The notes: a model not told the origin generated them from the letters alone. Counted from the stretch's first letter, positions 43,890-56,260 are shown. The stretch is 64,000 bases of DNA from Adenophora triphylla var. japonica (GCA_022495995.1 JAFEMH010001473.1:310001-374000); one strand, 5' to 3'. Numbers and translations are program-made.

Positions 43890-43994
43890 ATGTCGTCCGA
43901 CACGGGGCTTCTTGGGACCTTTATGTCGCACGACATAGAGAGTACGTGGGACGGAGTTTCTTGGTCGGCAAGTTTCAAAGCACATTATAAAAGG
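43890..43994 (+). promoter_or_regulatory. Promoter of the antisense DUF7745-like gene of F
   Basis: ATGTCGTCCGACAC (43890-43903) and ATGTCGCACGACAT (43923-43936), with GGGGCTTCTT between them as also found beside the LTR palindrome. Then a clear TATA box ATTATAAAAGG (43984-43994), 99 bp before the ATG at 44093. Confidence 0.72.
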
Positions 43995-44092
43995 CGGATT
44001 TGGGAACAAGTTCATTCCAAAGAAACCTACATCAGGCGTCGAGTTTGTCTTCCACCTCAAAATTAGCCCCAAGATTTGATCATTGGTCCAAA

Positions 44093-45659
44093 ATGGAACA
44101 TTATGACGACAGGTCTAAGACCAAAGAGCGTCAATTTCATTCCGATCTCATAGATCTGACCCGCCGTCATCGCAGCAACAACAGGAGGATCATTGACCAA
44201 CGATATGGGTTGAAATGCATCTGGGCATTGAAGGAGTGGGCGGTAGATTGGAACCTTCTTTGGGCCGCATCCAGATACTGGGACCGGGAGAGGCATGTCT
44301 TTACCCTCTCGTATAACGATCTCACTCCCACGATTGAGGAGTTCCGTGCACTGATTGGGGGAGCTGAGCTTAGAGATCCTGTCTTCCCGCGAGATTCGCG
44401 ACCTTTGACTGAGCAATTGGCTGACTTCTTGGGTTTTCGTGCGGAAGCGGTGGACCCGATCTGATTCTTGACCTGTCCTTTGTTGACCTGACCCAGATAG
44501 CCCGATTGGCTGTGTCATGCCCAGAGCAGTTTGACTTATCTACAGCCATGGACATCTTTATGATGATTATGATCTCCCTATACTACTTTTGTGAGTATGA
44601 TGGGGTATGCTCCGGCTTGCTGCTGGGAGTTGTTAGGCAGATGCGGGGCTCTCGAGGTATCACACTGACTGATGTTTGACCCGGGCAGGGAGAGAGAGAC
44701 ATAGTTCCCATTCTGCTGGCAGAGACCTATCACGGGATGGACCGACTGGCTGGAGGGTCGGTGCACATGGGGACGGCGGCCCAGTCTTTTGTCATTGTGG
44801 CTCTTTGAGCGGTTGAGGCTTATTTCCCCGTTACTGTTGGGCGAGCTGCGGCACCTTGGGTTACGCAAAGATAGGCGAGTGACTCCCGAGGCTTCACGGG
44901 AAGGCCGGCGAGACGACGGCCGGGTATACTACCACCGATATCCGATCTTGGGTTCCGGATGGAGGCTCGAGATTATGAGCGGTAGGCGGGATGGTTACGC
45001 TATAGTGAGGCCGCTGGGATTGCATTTCTCATCGTTCGGTATCCCCTTGCTTGTTCGTAGGCGGTATGGATACCCACAAAGAGCCGTTGATGGGTTCAGG
45101 GAGCAGATGGCTCGGGATACCGCCCTTCTTGACATGGTGATGCACGGACCCTTAGGTTCTTTGCCGTGGCCTTTTCGGGAAGCGGCTTTTCCCACTCATA
45201 CAACGATACGGAAGACTCGGGGATCACATATCTATCCACCTTGTATTTGATCCGGTATGGGAAGCGAGATGGGACCGATCCGGCCACACCATTGAAGTGT
45301 ATTGCCGAGGGATCCGCGGAGGAGACCCAACTAGCCGGGAGCTACGCGATGTTGAAGCACAGGCTGACCCAGACAATGTGATCGACGACTCGACGGCGGA
45401 TTTTGAGAGACTCGTGGAGAGGAGAGCCAAGATGAGGGATGACCCTGAAGTTATGGCCATGAGGGCAGTTCTGAGAGATGAAAGGGCTACCCAGGCGATA
45501 TTGAGAGATGCCGGATTGATTGACTCGCCGACTCGTATTATTCCCGAGCCGGGATGACGGGAGACAAGATTGTTTGGTATGGCTAAGCCAAAGACCTCCC
45601 GGGGACCAAGGAAAAGGAAGCAGAAGAATGCTAGCTCGGGAGTGGGAACGAGCGACTAG
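44093..45659 (+). pseudogene. Antisense DUF7745-like gene of F
   Basis: Starts MEHYDDRSKTKERQ at 44093. The N-terminal signature is present (ERHVFTLSYNDLTPTIEEFRALIGG). A TGA at 44462 and several frameshifts break the middle; recognisable pieces resume at 44789-45250 (RRRYGYPQRAVDGFREQ) and 45297-45557 (RDVEAQADPDNVIDDS...LRDERATQAILRDAGLIDSPTR). The latter matches the C-terminal helix of E (RARVERALIDTGLIEAPVR). A basic ending (RKRKQKN) precedes TAG 45657. Only the N-terminal signature and the C-terminal helix are well conserved between E and F; the centre differs. Confidence 0.72.
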
Positions 45660-46225
45660 GATTAGGCGACCAGTCATTGTATCCCTTGTTGCCAACACAG
45701 ACAATTTAGATGCTCTTCTTAAAAGATATTATTTTAGCTAATGTTAATGAGTCGAGAGTAGACCGTGCTTGAACTCATCAATGAATGTATTAATGTGATG
45801 AAAGTTGAAATTACTTCAAAACATAATCAAGACACATTTTGGTGATCACAAATACAACTGTTTGACAGGATTTGGTGATTTTTATGTTTTTTAGACCGAA
45901 CCGCGAACGGCTGCCTACGTTCCCCTTTTACAGATTGGACTGAGGGGCTCAGGTCTCCGTAGTTCGACCCAATTACCTTTGTGTTTAAGAAAGGGATAGA
46001 TAGAAGGGGGACAAATGGTGCAACCCTGTTTTTTACCTAGACCGCCCATTTTTAGGGTTTTCAGCCTAGTTGGGTATATTCTTTAGCACCTAGCGCGCCC
46101 TTTGTTTTGCACGGACTGCCTTTTGAGAGGTTTTCAGTCTCGTCTGGGTACATTATTTTCGCGCTTTTTGTTGTTGTTTTTTTTTCTTTATCTTTTCTTC
46201 TTCTTTTTTTTTAGAGGGGGAGACT
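45660..46225. other. Convergent spacer of F with conserved hairpin
   Basis: Block at 45914-45964 (CTACG / CGTAG arms, CCCC / GGGG inside), then the CTAGACCGCCC...GGGTTTTCA phrase also seen in E, then T-rich sequence. Probable 3' ends of integrase and antisense transcripts. No gene. Confidence 0.5.
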
Positions 46226-47560
46226 CGATTCAGATGTAATAACGGCGTAATTTGTCGCCATTCACCGGATGCATGAAGGGGTTTCCATCCAAATCCGTCA
46301 ACTTCATTGCTCCACCGGAGAAGATTTCTTTCACCAGATACGGGCCTACCTGTGGTGCCCACTTGCCCGGAAGGGAGGCGGATTCGGTGGCTTTTCTTTT
46401 AGGACCAAATCACCCACTTTAATGTCGCGGGGATGTACCTTCTTATCAAAGGCCCTAGCCATGCGTTTCTGATAAGCTCGGATGTGCTCCATTGCTTTAA
46501 GCCTCCGCTCGTCCAGGAGAGCTAGCTCGTCGTTTCGACTCTGAAGCCATTCTATCTCGTTGACCTCATTTTCAAGCAGGACCCGTAGAGAGGGTATTTC
46601 CAACTCGATGGGCAAAACGACCTCCATCCCATAGGTTAAAGCGAACGGAGTTTCACCGTGGCTGTTCTTGCGAGGTGCGGTAGCCCCATAGTGCTAAGTG
46701 AAGCTTCTCGGGCCAGTCCCGGTTCCTTTCGGCCATCTTTCGGATGATTCTTTCCAGGTTTTTGTTTGCCGCTTCGACAGCGCCATTGGTTTGAGGGCGG
46801 TAAGGGGAGGACTCGTGTCGCTTGATTCTGAATTCCGCGAGCAGTTCGTCGGTATGTTCCTCGAAGTGTGACCCATTGTCTGAGATGATCTCGTTAGGAA
46901 CTCCGTATCGGCACAGAATGTTTTCTTTTATGAAGCGGGCTACCTTTTTGGAGTTCAGGACCTTGTAGGATGCTGCTTCGACCCACTTGGTGAAGTAGTC
47001 TACGGCGACCAACACAAATTCGTGTCCGTTGCTACCGGCCGGAGTTATTTTTCCAATGACGTCGATTCCCCAAGTTGCAAATGACCAAGGAGTGCTCATT
47101 CAGTAGAGATCATGGGGAGGCATATGGTTGAGATTGGAGAACCGCTGACATTTATCGCAGGTCCGCACAAACTGAATGCAGTCAGTTTCCATGGAGATCC
47201 AATAATAGCCCATCCTGAGTATGCTGAACATCAGTGCTCGGGCGTTCATATGTGGTCCGCATGCGCCACCATGGACTTCTTCCATGACTTTTCTGGCCTT
47301 AGATTTGCTGATGCAGAGTAGAAGTGGCCCTCGATGCCTTTTCTTCCGTAGGTCGTCCCCCAGAATAACGTACTGTGCAGACAACCTTTTAACGCTTGCA
47401 AGCTTTTTGCGTGGAGGCCTTCTTTTAGCCTACCATCCTCTTTTGTGGGAAATGAGGCTTCGCCATGCTTAAGGTACTGAAAGATTTGACTGTACCATGG
47501 GTCATCGACCTTTTCTAGCTCAACCTGGCAACAGTAGGCGGGGTTCTCGCGCCTCCCGAC
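46226..47560 (-). pseudogene. Integrase of F
   Basis: From RRENPAYCCQVE (about 47555, the sequence that follows RNase H in E) through the HHCC finger (VHGGACGPHMNARAL, CDKCQRF) and a core with all three catalytic residues (WGIDVIG, ISDNGSHFEE, NGAVEAANKNLERII). A frameshift near 46660 breaks the frame before the C-terminal part (ELEIPSLRVLLENEVNE, VGDLVLKEKPP). A second frameshift near 46360 precedes the end (GDKLRRYYI) at about 46226. There is also a frameshift between the finger and the preceding tail near 47385. The active-site residues are kept, in contrast to X. Confidence 0.87.
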
Positions 47561-48560
47561 CCTGAACGGATTTGTTGATTTTCCTTCTGGAAGTTTATCT
47601 TGGTAGCAATGGGGGGATGCAGATCGACGAGGACTTCTCGTTTTTCTCCGGTGAGGCGGCTGCCAGTTTGTGTCCCTTTGGGTTTTTTCGTAGTTCCCAA
47701 ATTCACCGTGGTTAATACTTCATCGGCAGCTTGGGCCCGATTGTCGTCTTGGTCAAAAACCTGCTTTATATTATCGTTTAAAAAGTTTTCATCTAAATGG
47801 TCTGTGTCTTCTTCAAATGAATCATTGTTAACCACTTTTAAGTCATTAAGATTTGTCTTAGTTAACTTATCATTTGTTAAGGTGGCAATTATGGGATACG
47901 CAGAAAGGTCAACCATTTCATTTAATGCAAAAGGGAAGACAGAGTTAAAGACACGGCGATGATCATCGGCCGTGAGAGTACTAGACCTATCTAGAGACTC
48001 GAACTCGATAACAAAAGACTCTGAGGACTGGCTCAGGATTACAGGGACTGACTTAGACATATCAGGACGAGGGGTCAGGCCGAGCTTCTTCATTAATCTT
48101 TTCCCGTCGGAAATCAAATAACGGTGCTTCTGCCAGTGGATCAGCCCCGGTGATTTTTGAAAAATCTGCTCCTTCTAACAAGGCTGCGACATCTTCGTCC
48201 ATATCAAGTTCGGTGGTAACATTGTCTCCACGAATAACAATCAATTCTCCGTTTTGGACAAACTTGACACACTGATGCAAGGTTGAGGCGATCCCATTAA
48301 TCTGGTGCAACCACGGTCTTCCTAGCAGGGCGTTAAAGGCTGCTGGGATATCAAGGACCCGGAATTCCACGGGCATCATCTTCTTACCGAACCATAGATC
48401 TAAAGTAGCGATCCCGAGTGTTGAACGAGACGTTGAGTCGTATGCTTTAATCGCGAGGGAGGAAGGTTTCAAATCTTTGGGCTTGATTCCGAGTAGGCCC
48501 ATGATCCTTGCTGGAAGGATATTCATCCCAGACCCGTTGTCAATTAAAACTCGCGAAGCT
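47561..48560 (-). pseudogene. Protease of F and post-protease segment
   Basis: Aspartic protease with VLIDNGSGMNILP (about 48525-48560), AYDSTSRSTLGIATLDL and ALLGRPWLHQINGIASTLHQC, to about 48220. A frameshift near 48110 leads into an acidic segment that contains NRAQAADEVLTTVNLGTTKKP (about 47690-47745), which lies just before RT in E. About 110 bp later the sequence jumps to the post-RNase H tail at 47560, so RT-RNase H (about 1.8 kb in E) is missing. Confidence 0.82.
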
Positions 48561-48852
48561 ATTTGTCCATTTAGTGGATTGTGATGAAGAGGGGCTTGTT
48601 ATGGTCGGCCCAATTGGGGGAGGTCAAGGTCTGAAGGTTATCGAGCGGCGAGGGCTACTACTTCCGTGAGCCCAGTGATCCTTCTTTTTCATTTTCATCA
48701 TCATGCAGTAATCCTGGACTCTTCTCATAATGCTCGGTGCTTGAGATGATTGTAGCACTCTGTGTTGAGGTAATATCGAACATTGTGCCGGCATCCAAAG
48801 CCTCCCTTAGGGCTGAGATGCACTCGGGGAAAGTGACTTCCCAGTTGGTAAT

Positions 48853-50522
48853 TCAGACCAGGATCGTTTTTTCACCATCGGGTGGGCTTGACTTGACAAT
48901 GGTTACTTTTTCGTCTGGGAGGACGGGATTCAGTTTCCCTTCTTTTAACAACTCTTCAACCATCTGTTTGGATTGGACTCCTGAAAATCCTTTTCCCAAA
49001 GCACGATAGGTGGTATTGAATTCTATGACATCCACATACTCAGACCCGGCAAAATCCATTGCTCTCATGTCTTCGGTCATATAGTCGTCTTCCGAGACTT
49101 CTCTCATTTCCTGACTGTCGATTTCCATCTCATCGTACACCATTTTCCTCTCGCTTTTGCAGGTTGGGCAACCGCAAGTGAAAGATTGGCAATGTCCGTT
49201 TCTTTGGCCTGACGTCGGAGCTCGGGACACCTGGGTCCAAGTGAGGAGCACTCGAGATCCATTTCTGGGTATTGGGGCAACCAGGAAGGCATCGTGTGGG
49301 TCCATAGGTATGAATGCAACGGGAGTGGCTTCTAAATCCATAACCCTTTTGAGAGATTCCAGGCATTCATTGTGCTCGAGAGGTTTGGCAGTGACCCTTA
49401 CAGCTGTGATGCCGTCCGATGCAGGGGAAGAAGAAAGTGATATGACGACGTTTACGAATTCGTCGTTTGTTGAAGGCTGAAAACCTGCTTTTTCAGCTAG
49501 CATAATAATGAACTGTTTCCATTCACCGGTTAGTTCTCCGTAAGGAACATTGTATTCCAATATCTCAGACTCATACTCGTCTCTAGATGGGTCAGGTTGT
49601 TCATCGCCCTCTGGGGTGCTCGGACACTGGCCATAGTGGCATCTCGAGAAATACTCCTCATAGGGGTCGGTTTCTATTGACATTTGATCTATATCTTCTG
49701 GTGATCCTGCGTCATCACTGTCTGACAACCAACCATTATGCCCTGAATCCATATGGTCGCTCACGGTGTCACCTTCTTGAGCGATTAAGGCTCGAGATTT
49801 CGACTGACTCTTCACTTTCGTTGTCATCATTGTTAATGCCGTCGTCGGGATTGTCATCCCATACCCCTCGAATTTCGGCTAAGAGAGAATGCCGATCGTA
49901 TCTGGTAGGGGAGGGTGGGCATGTGCAGCCGCAGAAATTGTTATAATAGTCCAAAGCTGGGAGGGGTAGTTCTGACTTGGCTTCTCCTCCCATGAGCGTG
50001 GGGGAGAGTGAGAGGGGGAGGTATGTACTTGACTCCGGGCAGAATATAGAAACAATCTTCCTTCTCTGATTCTTCATCCTTACTATCTTCAGGGTCGTAT
50101 CTGGTCCATCCGAGAGCCAGTTTACAGAGATGTATCGACTCAAGGTGGGCTTCGGCCTCTCTACTAATGAGTCTCAACACAGATGCCCGTCTGAAGCTCT
50201 CTTGCTCGATCCTTTTTGATTGTTCTAGCCATCTTGTGTAAATGACTTTCTCGTGATTTGATCTGAACAGCCCCAGTTCCGTAGTATCGGCTTCCTTTTT
50301 TCCTGAGAAATACCAATCTTCGTATTCTTGCAAGAAACGGCTAAAATGAGACCAGGGGGATTGGTTTGTTCACCGCTTTCGTAGCCGAGAGGGAATCCAA
50401 ATCTGACATTCTGCCCCGTGTTCTGACTTTGATCCGACCCTGTACCCGGACTGATATTCTGATTCTGAGCTAGATCTGCGTTCGGACCCAAACTTGCCGA
50501 ACCCTGCGAATCTGCCATTTCT
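48853..50522 (-). pseudogene. N-terminal frame and linker modules of F
   Basis: No Gag core and no zinc knuckle are found. A frame from MADSQGSASLGPNADL (50522) leads, with frameshifts, into an unfamiliar segment (QEYEDWYFSGKKEAD, EQSKRIEQESFRRASV) at 50333-49941. Then comes a Cys-rich acidic part, and from 49857 a 334-codon open frame with two copies of the linker module. The first is EYNVPYGELTGEWKQF ... DEFVNVVISL, the second begins VIEFNTTYRALGKGF. A DAFLVAPIPRNGSRVLLTW segment and a CGCPTC motif lie between. I do not recognise the 50333-49941 domain; it occupies the place of Gag and could be a replacement for it. Confidence 0.6.
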
Positions 50523-52097
50523 GGGACTGCTGAATTCTGGCGGAGAGGGCGGATTAACCGACCACCCGGAATTCGACCCAACACTTGCTCGTGAAAGGGG
50601 GAGAGAACGGTTTTAGGTGGGGGAGAGGATAGGCTGAGGACGGACCCATGCTTATGCTTTTTCTTTTTGTATTTTTATATTTTTGTATTATTTACAAAAA
50701 TGATTTTATTAATCCTAGGAATGGTTGGAAAAGGGGGAAATACCTTCTTTTCGCATTCTACTCTATTCTGGATTAGTGGGTCCCATCACTACATCTATAG
50801 ACCCTGTATTTCACTGTATTGCACCTCGGGACGGACAATCCCGGCAGAGGTCCTATAGAGCACGTGGAACCCACCAACCGAAAGGGGAGAACGAGCCTAT
50901 GGACATACAAGTCAAAACGGTTCAAATTCGGGGTTTTCAAAACCAAGTCCGAGTCAACGTCTAAACTCGGGAGGAGAAAGAGTCGGAAAGTACGTTTGAA
51001 TGTACGATACCTCAATTTGCAGGTAAGATCCTGGCAAAATTGGGCGTGACTTTTCCTCTTTTCGAGTTGAAAATCTGGCATAACCTTTATTGCTTTGTGG
51101 CGAAATTCCGCATAATCCTTCGCCAGTATGTATCAAGAATTCGACATGGTCTCACATTTGGCGCATGTCAAAAATGTGTTATGATTCCTTGCGGAGTCAA
51201 ATCGTGAGATCGACACGTGCTTATGTTGAGATATGTCAAAGTCTTGACGTTTACTTACATTAGGCTATGTCGTAATTTCGACACTAAGAGGGGAAGGTAT
51301 ACCGAGACTTTTGGAGACGGGATACGACTCGGACTTTGTGAGGAAATTTTGAAAACCGAGTTTTGAATGACGTTTTGAAAAGTATTCGCCAAAAACCAAC
51401 CAGTCACGGTGTAAGGTGTGTCACGGACAAGTGTTGGCTGACTCACTGGCTAGGAGGACTTTAGGCGCTCAAACGTCAGCGAAACACGTCGCTTTCCGCG
51501 ATGCCGTCCGTACACTCCCGGGTTGTAACTCTATGTGCAGGTAGAGTGCGAGTAGTGTGAAGGTATTTTCTAAGAAAATATTTTTGTTTTTTATAAAAGA
51601 TTTTTTTTTTGTATTTTTTTTTATGCAGTATGCAAAGAGAAAAAACAAAGGAATGAGTCAAAGCATGACAAAAAGGGTCTGCCCCAAATGTCATAGTTTT
51701 ACCAGTAGCTGTAGTCCTGTATCTTTTCTGCCCTATTCTATTTTGACGGAACAAGAAAGTAGCAAAAAAGGAAAAGAGCCCCGGCTCTCTATAGTATCAC
51801 ATACCAAAGCATGATAGAGCATATAAGCATGAAATCAAGGCAAAGCACACAACATGACACAGATGCACACACAAGAAGAATGAAAAATTTGTCCAAGTTG
51901 ATTTGGAGAAAGTTAGACTCTCTTTAAGAAAAACCTTTCTTCTTTTAGAAAATAGAAGAATGATACTGGTACGTGGGATTGTTAGACCACCATTTATCCC
52001 AAGCCCCGGGTTAGGGAGCGATACAGGAAGGTTAGTGGTTTCCACCTATATACCAAGTATCGTCTTCATTTTTTAGAACAAAAAGTTTTTCAACATG
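50523..52097 (-). other. Leader of element F
   Basis: Non-coding 1.6 kb with the conserved hairpin at 50795-50858 and a 104-bp block at 51966-52069 that is nearly identical in E. No gene. Confidence 0.6.
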
Positions 52098-52115
52098 TCC
52101 CCAGCGGAGTCGCCA
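52098..52115 (-). other. Primer binding site of element F
   Basis: In element sense TGGCGACTCCGCTGGGGA, the consensus version, one base after the LTR. Confidence 0.72.
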
Positions 52116-52116
52116 C

Positions 52117-53845
52117 TGAATGAACGCTCGCCCGAAAAAAGAGAGAAAGAAAAAATAAATGAAGGTTTTTTTTGAATTCTTTCTCTTCCCTTTGTCTTTT
52201 TTTGTTTTATTTTGATTTTGAAGCGGAAAAGAGAGTTCTCGGTTTGTTTTGGGAGTCGCCACGCCATTTTTAGAGGAAAACATTGAAAAACCTAATTTTA
52301 AGAGATTTTGAGTCAGGAGTGCAGTTACGTGTTGGGAAGAACTAGAGAGTTCACCCAACACGCCCCTTTCGGGACTTTCAATCAACATTTGGACAAATAT
52401 GGACATTCAAAATGTGTGTGCGATGTGTGTAAACAAGTAAAGTGTGCAAGCCTTAGATTTCATTAATGGCATGGAACTGAATACAACTTGCGAGCCATGA
52501 TAGGGGGCCGCACCCTTTTTACACGTGATATCTTTTATCACAAGGCAGAGGTTTTGAGATAGATTGTCCCTTACAGAGGTAAAGCTACTCGAGAAATGAA
52601 AAGACATTATTTTGCTCATTTAGGACACTATTTAGTGGTCTAGAACCCAGTTTGGGGTTGATGGGAGTGGACAAAGTCACGATAGGCTTTGTCGACACGG
52701 ATGTCACATGACATAGAGTCTTTTGAAGTCTTCTATGTCATATGGTGATCCTCTTCCGTCAAGTAGGTTGCGCCCAAACTGAGTTTAGGCACCCAAATAG
52801 TGGCTTATGAGCCAGAAGATGCTTAGGTAGGCTTTGAGTCACGAAGGGATAGGCCTAGTAGATTCTGAAGTCCAAGAATGGCTTTGCAGCCTTCTGGGAG
52901 TCCCATGTCGTATGACACAGGGTCTCCATGGAGACTTATGTCGCACGACATGGGGAGCTGTTTCGGTGCCCTTGATCTGTTTGGTTCCTCCTTTGTTCCC
53001 CAAGCAAACCAAGCATATTTAGCTACCGTAGCGGTAATATGACAATAATATATGAGTATAATGGGAGGGTCACATGGCTTTAGTGGCCAAAGTGTGATAA
53101 ATCACATGATTTTGGCCACTTTGAAGTAGCCATCACCTCCTAACTCCATGCAAATACGTAAAGATTGAATCTTTATTGATCCTAAGATGACCAAATGTCC
53201 AGATCTGAGGTGGGGAGAAGTGAATATTGAAGATTCACTTCTCCACCACCTTTGTCATGCAAAATCCCAATTTCTACATGGTAAGAGAGCAAGTATGCAT
53301 GCAAGGTATATTTAAAGACTTTATTTAAAGGGAGAGAGAGGTTTAGTGTCTACCTATTGTAGTCCACGAAATAGAATCACCAATAGTATGGTGTCTACCC
53401 CTTCAATCACCACCAAAGGAAGCTTCTTGGAGTCTTGACCTTGAAGTATGTGTGTGTGAGGAGGGAGGTGAGTGTGTGTGTGTGAGAGAGAGGGAGAGAC
53501 TCTATTTGGCAAGAGTTTCCCCTATTTTACTGATATTACTCTCAGAATTTGACTCTCACTTTGGCTCTCTTCCTTGCCTCCTCAAAATGATCAGCCATGC
53601 CTTCTATTTATAGGCATCCTGATGGGGCTTCTTATGTCGCACGACATAGGCAGTTAAACCGCCTTAGTGTCCCTTGTCGGACGACAGCGTACAACTTTTG
53701 GCCATAATGGGCCGAGTGGCTGGCAGGCCCAATGGATTGGTGGGCTGCTGGGATTTTTGGACTCTAATTGCTTCTTAGCAATTTGTGTAAGCCCAAATTT
53801 AATTAAATTGAATCCAAAACTTGAGTTCGGATCGGGGTACTCACA
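52117..53845 (-). repeat. 5' LTR of element F
   Basis: Pairs with 38482-40214. Begins (minus) TGTGAGTACCC at 53845 and ends CATTCA at 52117. TATA at 53604-53613 with ATGTCGCACGACAT 20 bp upstream. No gene. Confidence 0.95.
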
Positions 53846-53850
53846 GTAGT

Positions 53851-56260
53851 CGACTGCCACTAGCACGAATTCATGCCCATTGCTTCCTGCCGGGGCTATC
53901 TTCCCTATCACGTCAATACCCCAAGTTGCAAACGGCCAGGGAGTCGTCATGCAGTACAGGTCATGAGGCGGGAGATGGTTGAGGTTGGCAAACCGTTGGC
54001 ATTTGTCGCACGCTCGGACATGCTGAACACAGTCTGTCTCCATGGAAATCCAGTAGTAACCCATTCTGAGGATCACTTGCATTAGGGCTCTAGCATTCAT
54101 ATGAGGACCGCAGGGACCATTGTGGACTTCAGTCATCAACTCTTTGGCCCTTTCTTGAGTGACGCATAAGAGGAGTGGTCCTTGATACCGCTTCTTGTAC
54201 AAGTTGCCTCCTAGAATGACATAATGGGAGGCCAACCTTTTCAGGGCTTGCAAGCTCTTGGCTTTGACACCTTCTTTTGGTCTACCTTCTTCATCATTGA
54301 AAGCTGTCTCTCCATCTTTGAGGAACTGGTAAATTTGATTGTACCACGGTTCCTTGATAGGCTCGGGTCCCAGGTCTACTTCACAACAGAAAGCTGGGGC
54401 CTCTCTTCTACCCACTTTGAAGGGTTTTATAGCTTTTCCCTCGGGGATCTCTACCAGTGAGGCTAAAGTAGCAAGGGCATCTCTGAATCTGTTCTTTTCT
54501 CTTGGCAAGTAGTGGAAAGTCACTTCTCTGAACTGTCCAGTCAACTCCTCCATATGGGCATGATACCGCTGAAGATTAGGGTCTACAGTCTTCCATTTAT
54601 TGGAGACCTGGTTGATGATCAGGGCTGAGTCTCCATAAACTTCGAGCTCCTTGACATTCCTTTCTAGGGCAGCCTCCAAACCAGCGATGCAAGCTTCGTA
54701 CTTGACGACATTGTTCGTGGCAGGGAAGTTCAGCTTGAGGGCTATGGGTGTATGCTCATCTTTCGAATCGACCAGTAGCATCCCTACGCCATTTCCTCTT
54801 TTGTTAGCAGCTCCATCAAAGAAAAGCTGCCATCGGTTTTCAGGCTCGACTGCGAAGATCCCTTCATCTGGGAATTGGGGTTCAGGCCCACGGTCCTCAT
54901 TACTGGGGAAGTTTGCCAGATGGTCTGACAATGCTTGACCCTTGATGGCCTTTCTGGTCACGTAGCTGATGTCGTACTCTGCTAAGAAGAAGGACCACTT
55001 TGCTAGACGCATCGAGAGGGAAGGCTTATCGAAGATGTACTTGATGGGGTCCATTTTTGAGACCAAATTCACAGGGTGGGCTTGCATATAATGCTTCAAC
55101 TTGCCGACTACCCAGACCAGTCCTGCACAGGTCTTTTCACATGCGGAGTAATTGAGCTCACTTCCCTGCAGCTTCCGGCTGACAAAGTAAATGGCATTCT
55201 CTACCCGAGAGTCCTTTTTCTCCTGAGCAAGCATAGCCCCAACTGCCGTATCAGTGACAGTGAGATAGAGCAGAAGAGGTTTCTGTCTATGTGGGGGGCA
55301 TAGTACTGGAGGATGTACTAAGTATGCTTTGATCTGGTCAAAGGCATCCTGGCATTCCTCGGTCCACTCTGTATCTACATTCTTCTTCATGAGCTTGAAG
55401 ATGGGCTCGCACATAGTGGTCAACTGGTTGACGAAACGGCTGATGTACTGCAGTTTACCCATAAAGCTCTTGACTTCTGTCTGAGTTTGAGGTGGCCTCA
55501 TGTCCATAATGGCTTTGATCTTTCGGGGGTCGACTTCGATACCTCGCTCCGTGACCATATACCCAAGCACTTTTCCCCTTGTCACTCCGAAGGTGCATTT
55601 GGCAGGGTTTAGTCTCATGGAATGTTGTCTCAGCCTCTCAAAGAACTTTCGCAGGTCAACAAAGTGCTGTTCGTCCTCGCCTTTGGAGTGGATTATCATG
55701 TCGTCTACGTAGACCTCAATCTCCTTGTGGATCATGTCATGGAAAAGCGCGGTCGCTGCCCTTTGATAAGTAGCCCCGGCGTTCTTGAGCCCAAATGGCA
55801 TTACTGTATAGCAGTAAGTTCCCCACGGCGTGGTGAAGGCTATCTTTTCTTGGTCTTCTTCGGCCATCTTGATCTGGTTGTAGCCTGCAAAGCCATCAAC
55901 GAAGGATTTGACTTCGTAGTTGGCGGTGGAGTCCACCAGGATGTCTATGTTTGGCAAGGGGTAGTTGTCTTTGGGGCTGGCCTTGTTCAGATCCCGGAAA
56001 TCTACACAGCAGCGCACCTTCCCATTGGCCTTGGTGAAGGTCACAATATTGGATAACCATGTCGGATATTCGATGACTCTGATGAATCCTACCCGCAGTA
56101 GCTTCTCAATTTCTTCTTTGACCTGTAGAGACCACTCTGGCTTGATTTTCCTCAATTTACGCTTTGCTGGCTTAGCATCGGTGCTAGAGGGATTCTGTGC
56201 TCCACTATTGAACCTGTCTAGCCCCGGCATATCCTTGTACGACCACGCAAAGACGTCCAT
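53851..56260 (-). pseudogene. RT-RNase H-integrase N-terminus of E
   Basis: About 800 codons uninterrupted. RT: FAWSYKDMPGLD at the start, CVDFRDLNKASPKDNYPLP (residues 85-103), MPFGLKNAGATYQ, the active site YVDDM at 184-188. A connection/RNase H-like segment (AIYFVSRKLQGSELNYSACE, about 356-375) follows. A second RNase H, as in Tat-lineage elements, has FFDGAANKRG (480-489), YEACIAGLEAAL, YGDSALI and NRFRDALATLA. The integrase finger (HNGPCGPH ... CDKCQRF, 713-756) and the first catalytic Asp (WGIDVIG, 780-786) follow. At residue 805 the frame runs into the LTR of F; the rest is at 38481-37706. This is the only intact RT in the window. The domain order matches known Ogre/Tat pol. Confidence 0.95.

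Larger units (their letters stand above)
38482..53845 (-). mobile_element. Element F: complete element nested in the integrase of E
   Basis: LTRs at 38482-40214 and 52117-53845, flanked by a perfect GTAGT duplication (38477-38481 and 53846-53850). Span 15.4 kb, minus orientation. Internal order in element sense: PBS, leader, an unrecognised N-terminal frame, linker modules, protease, integrase, convergent spacer, then the antisense DUF7745-like and PMD genes and the 3' LTR. RT-RNase H is deleted. By eye the LTRs differ by about 35 substitutions and several one-base indels. Confidence 0.95.

Noticed and set aside
55622..56056. 144-codon plus-strand frame over the RT of E
   Set aside because: Shadow of the RT frame on the opposite strand.
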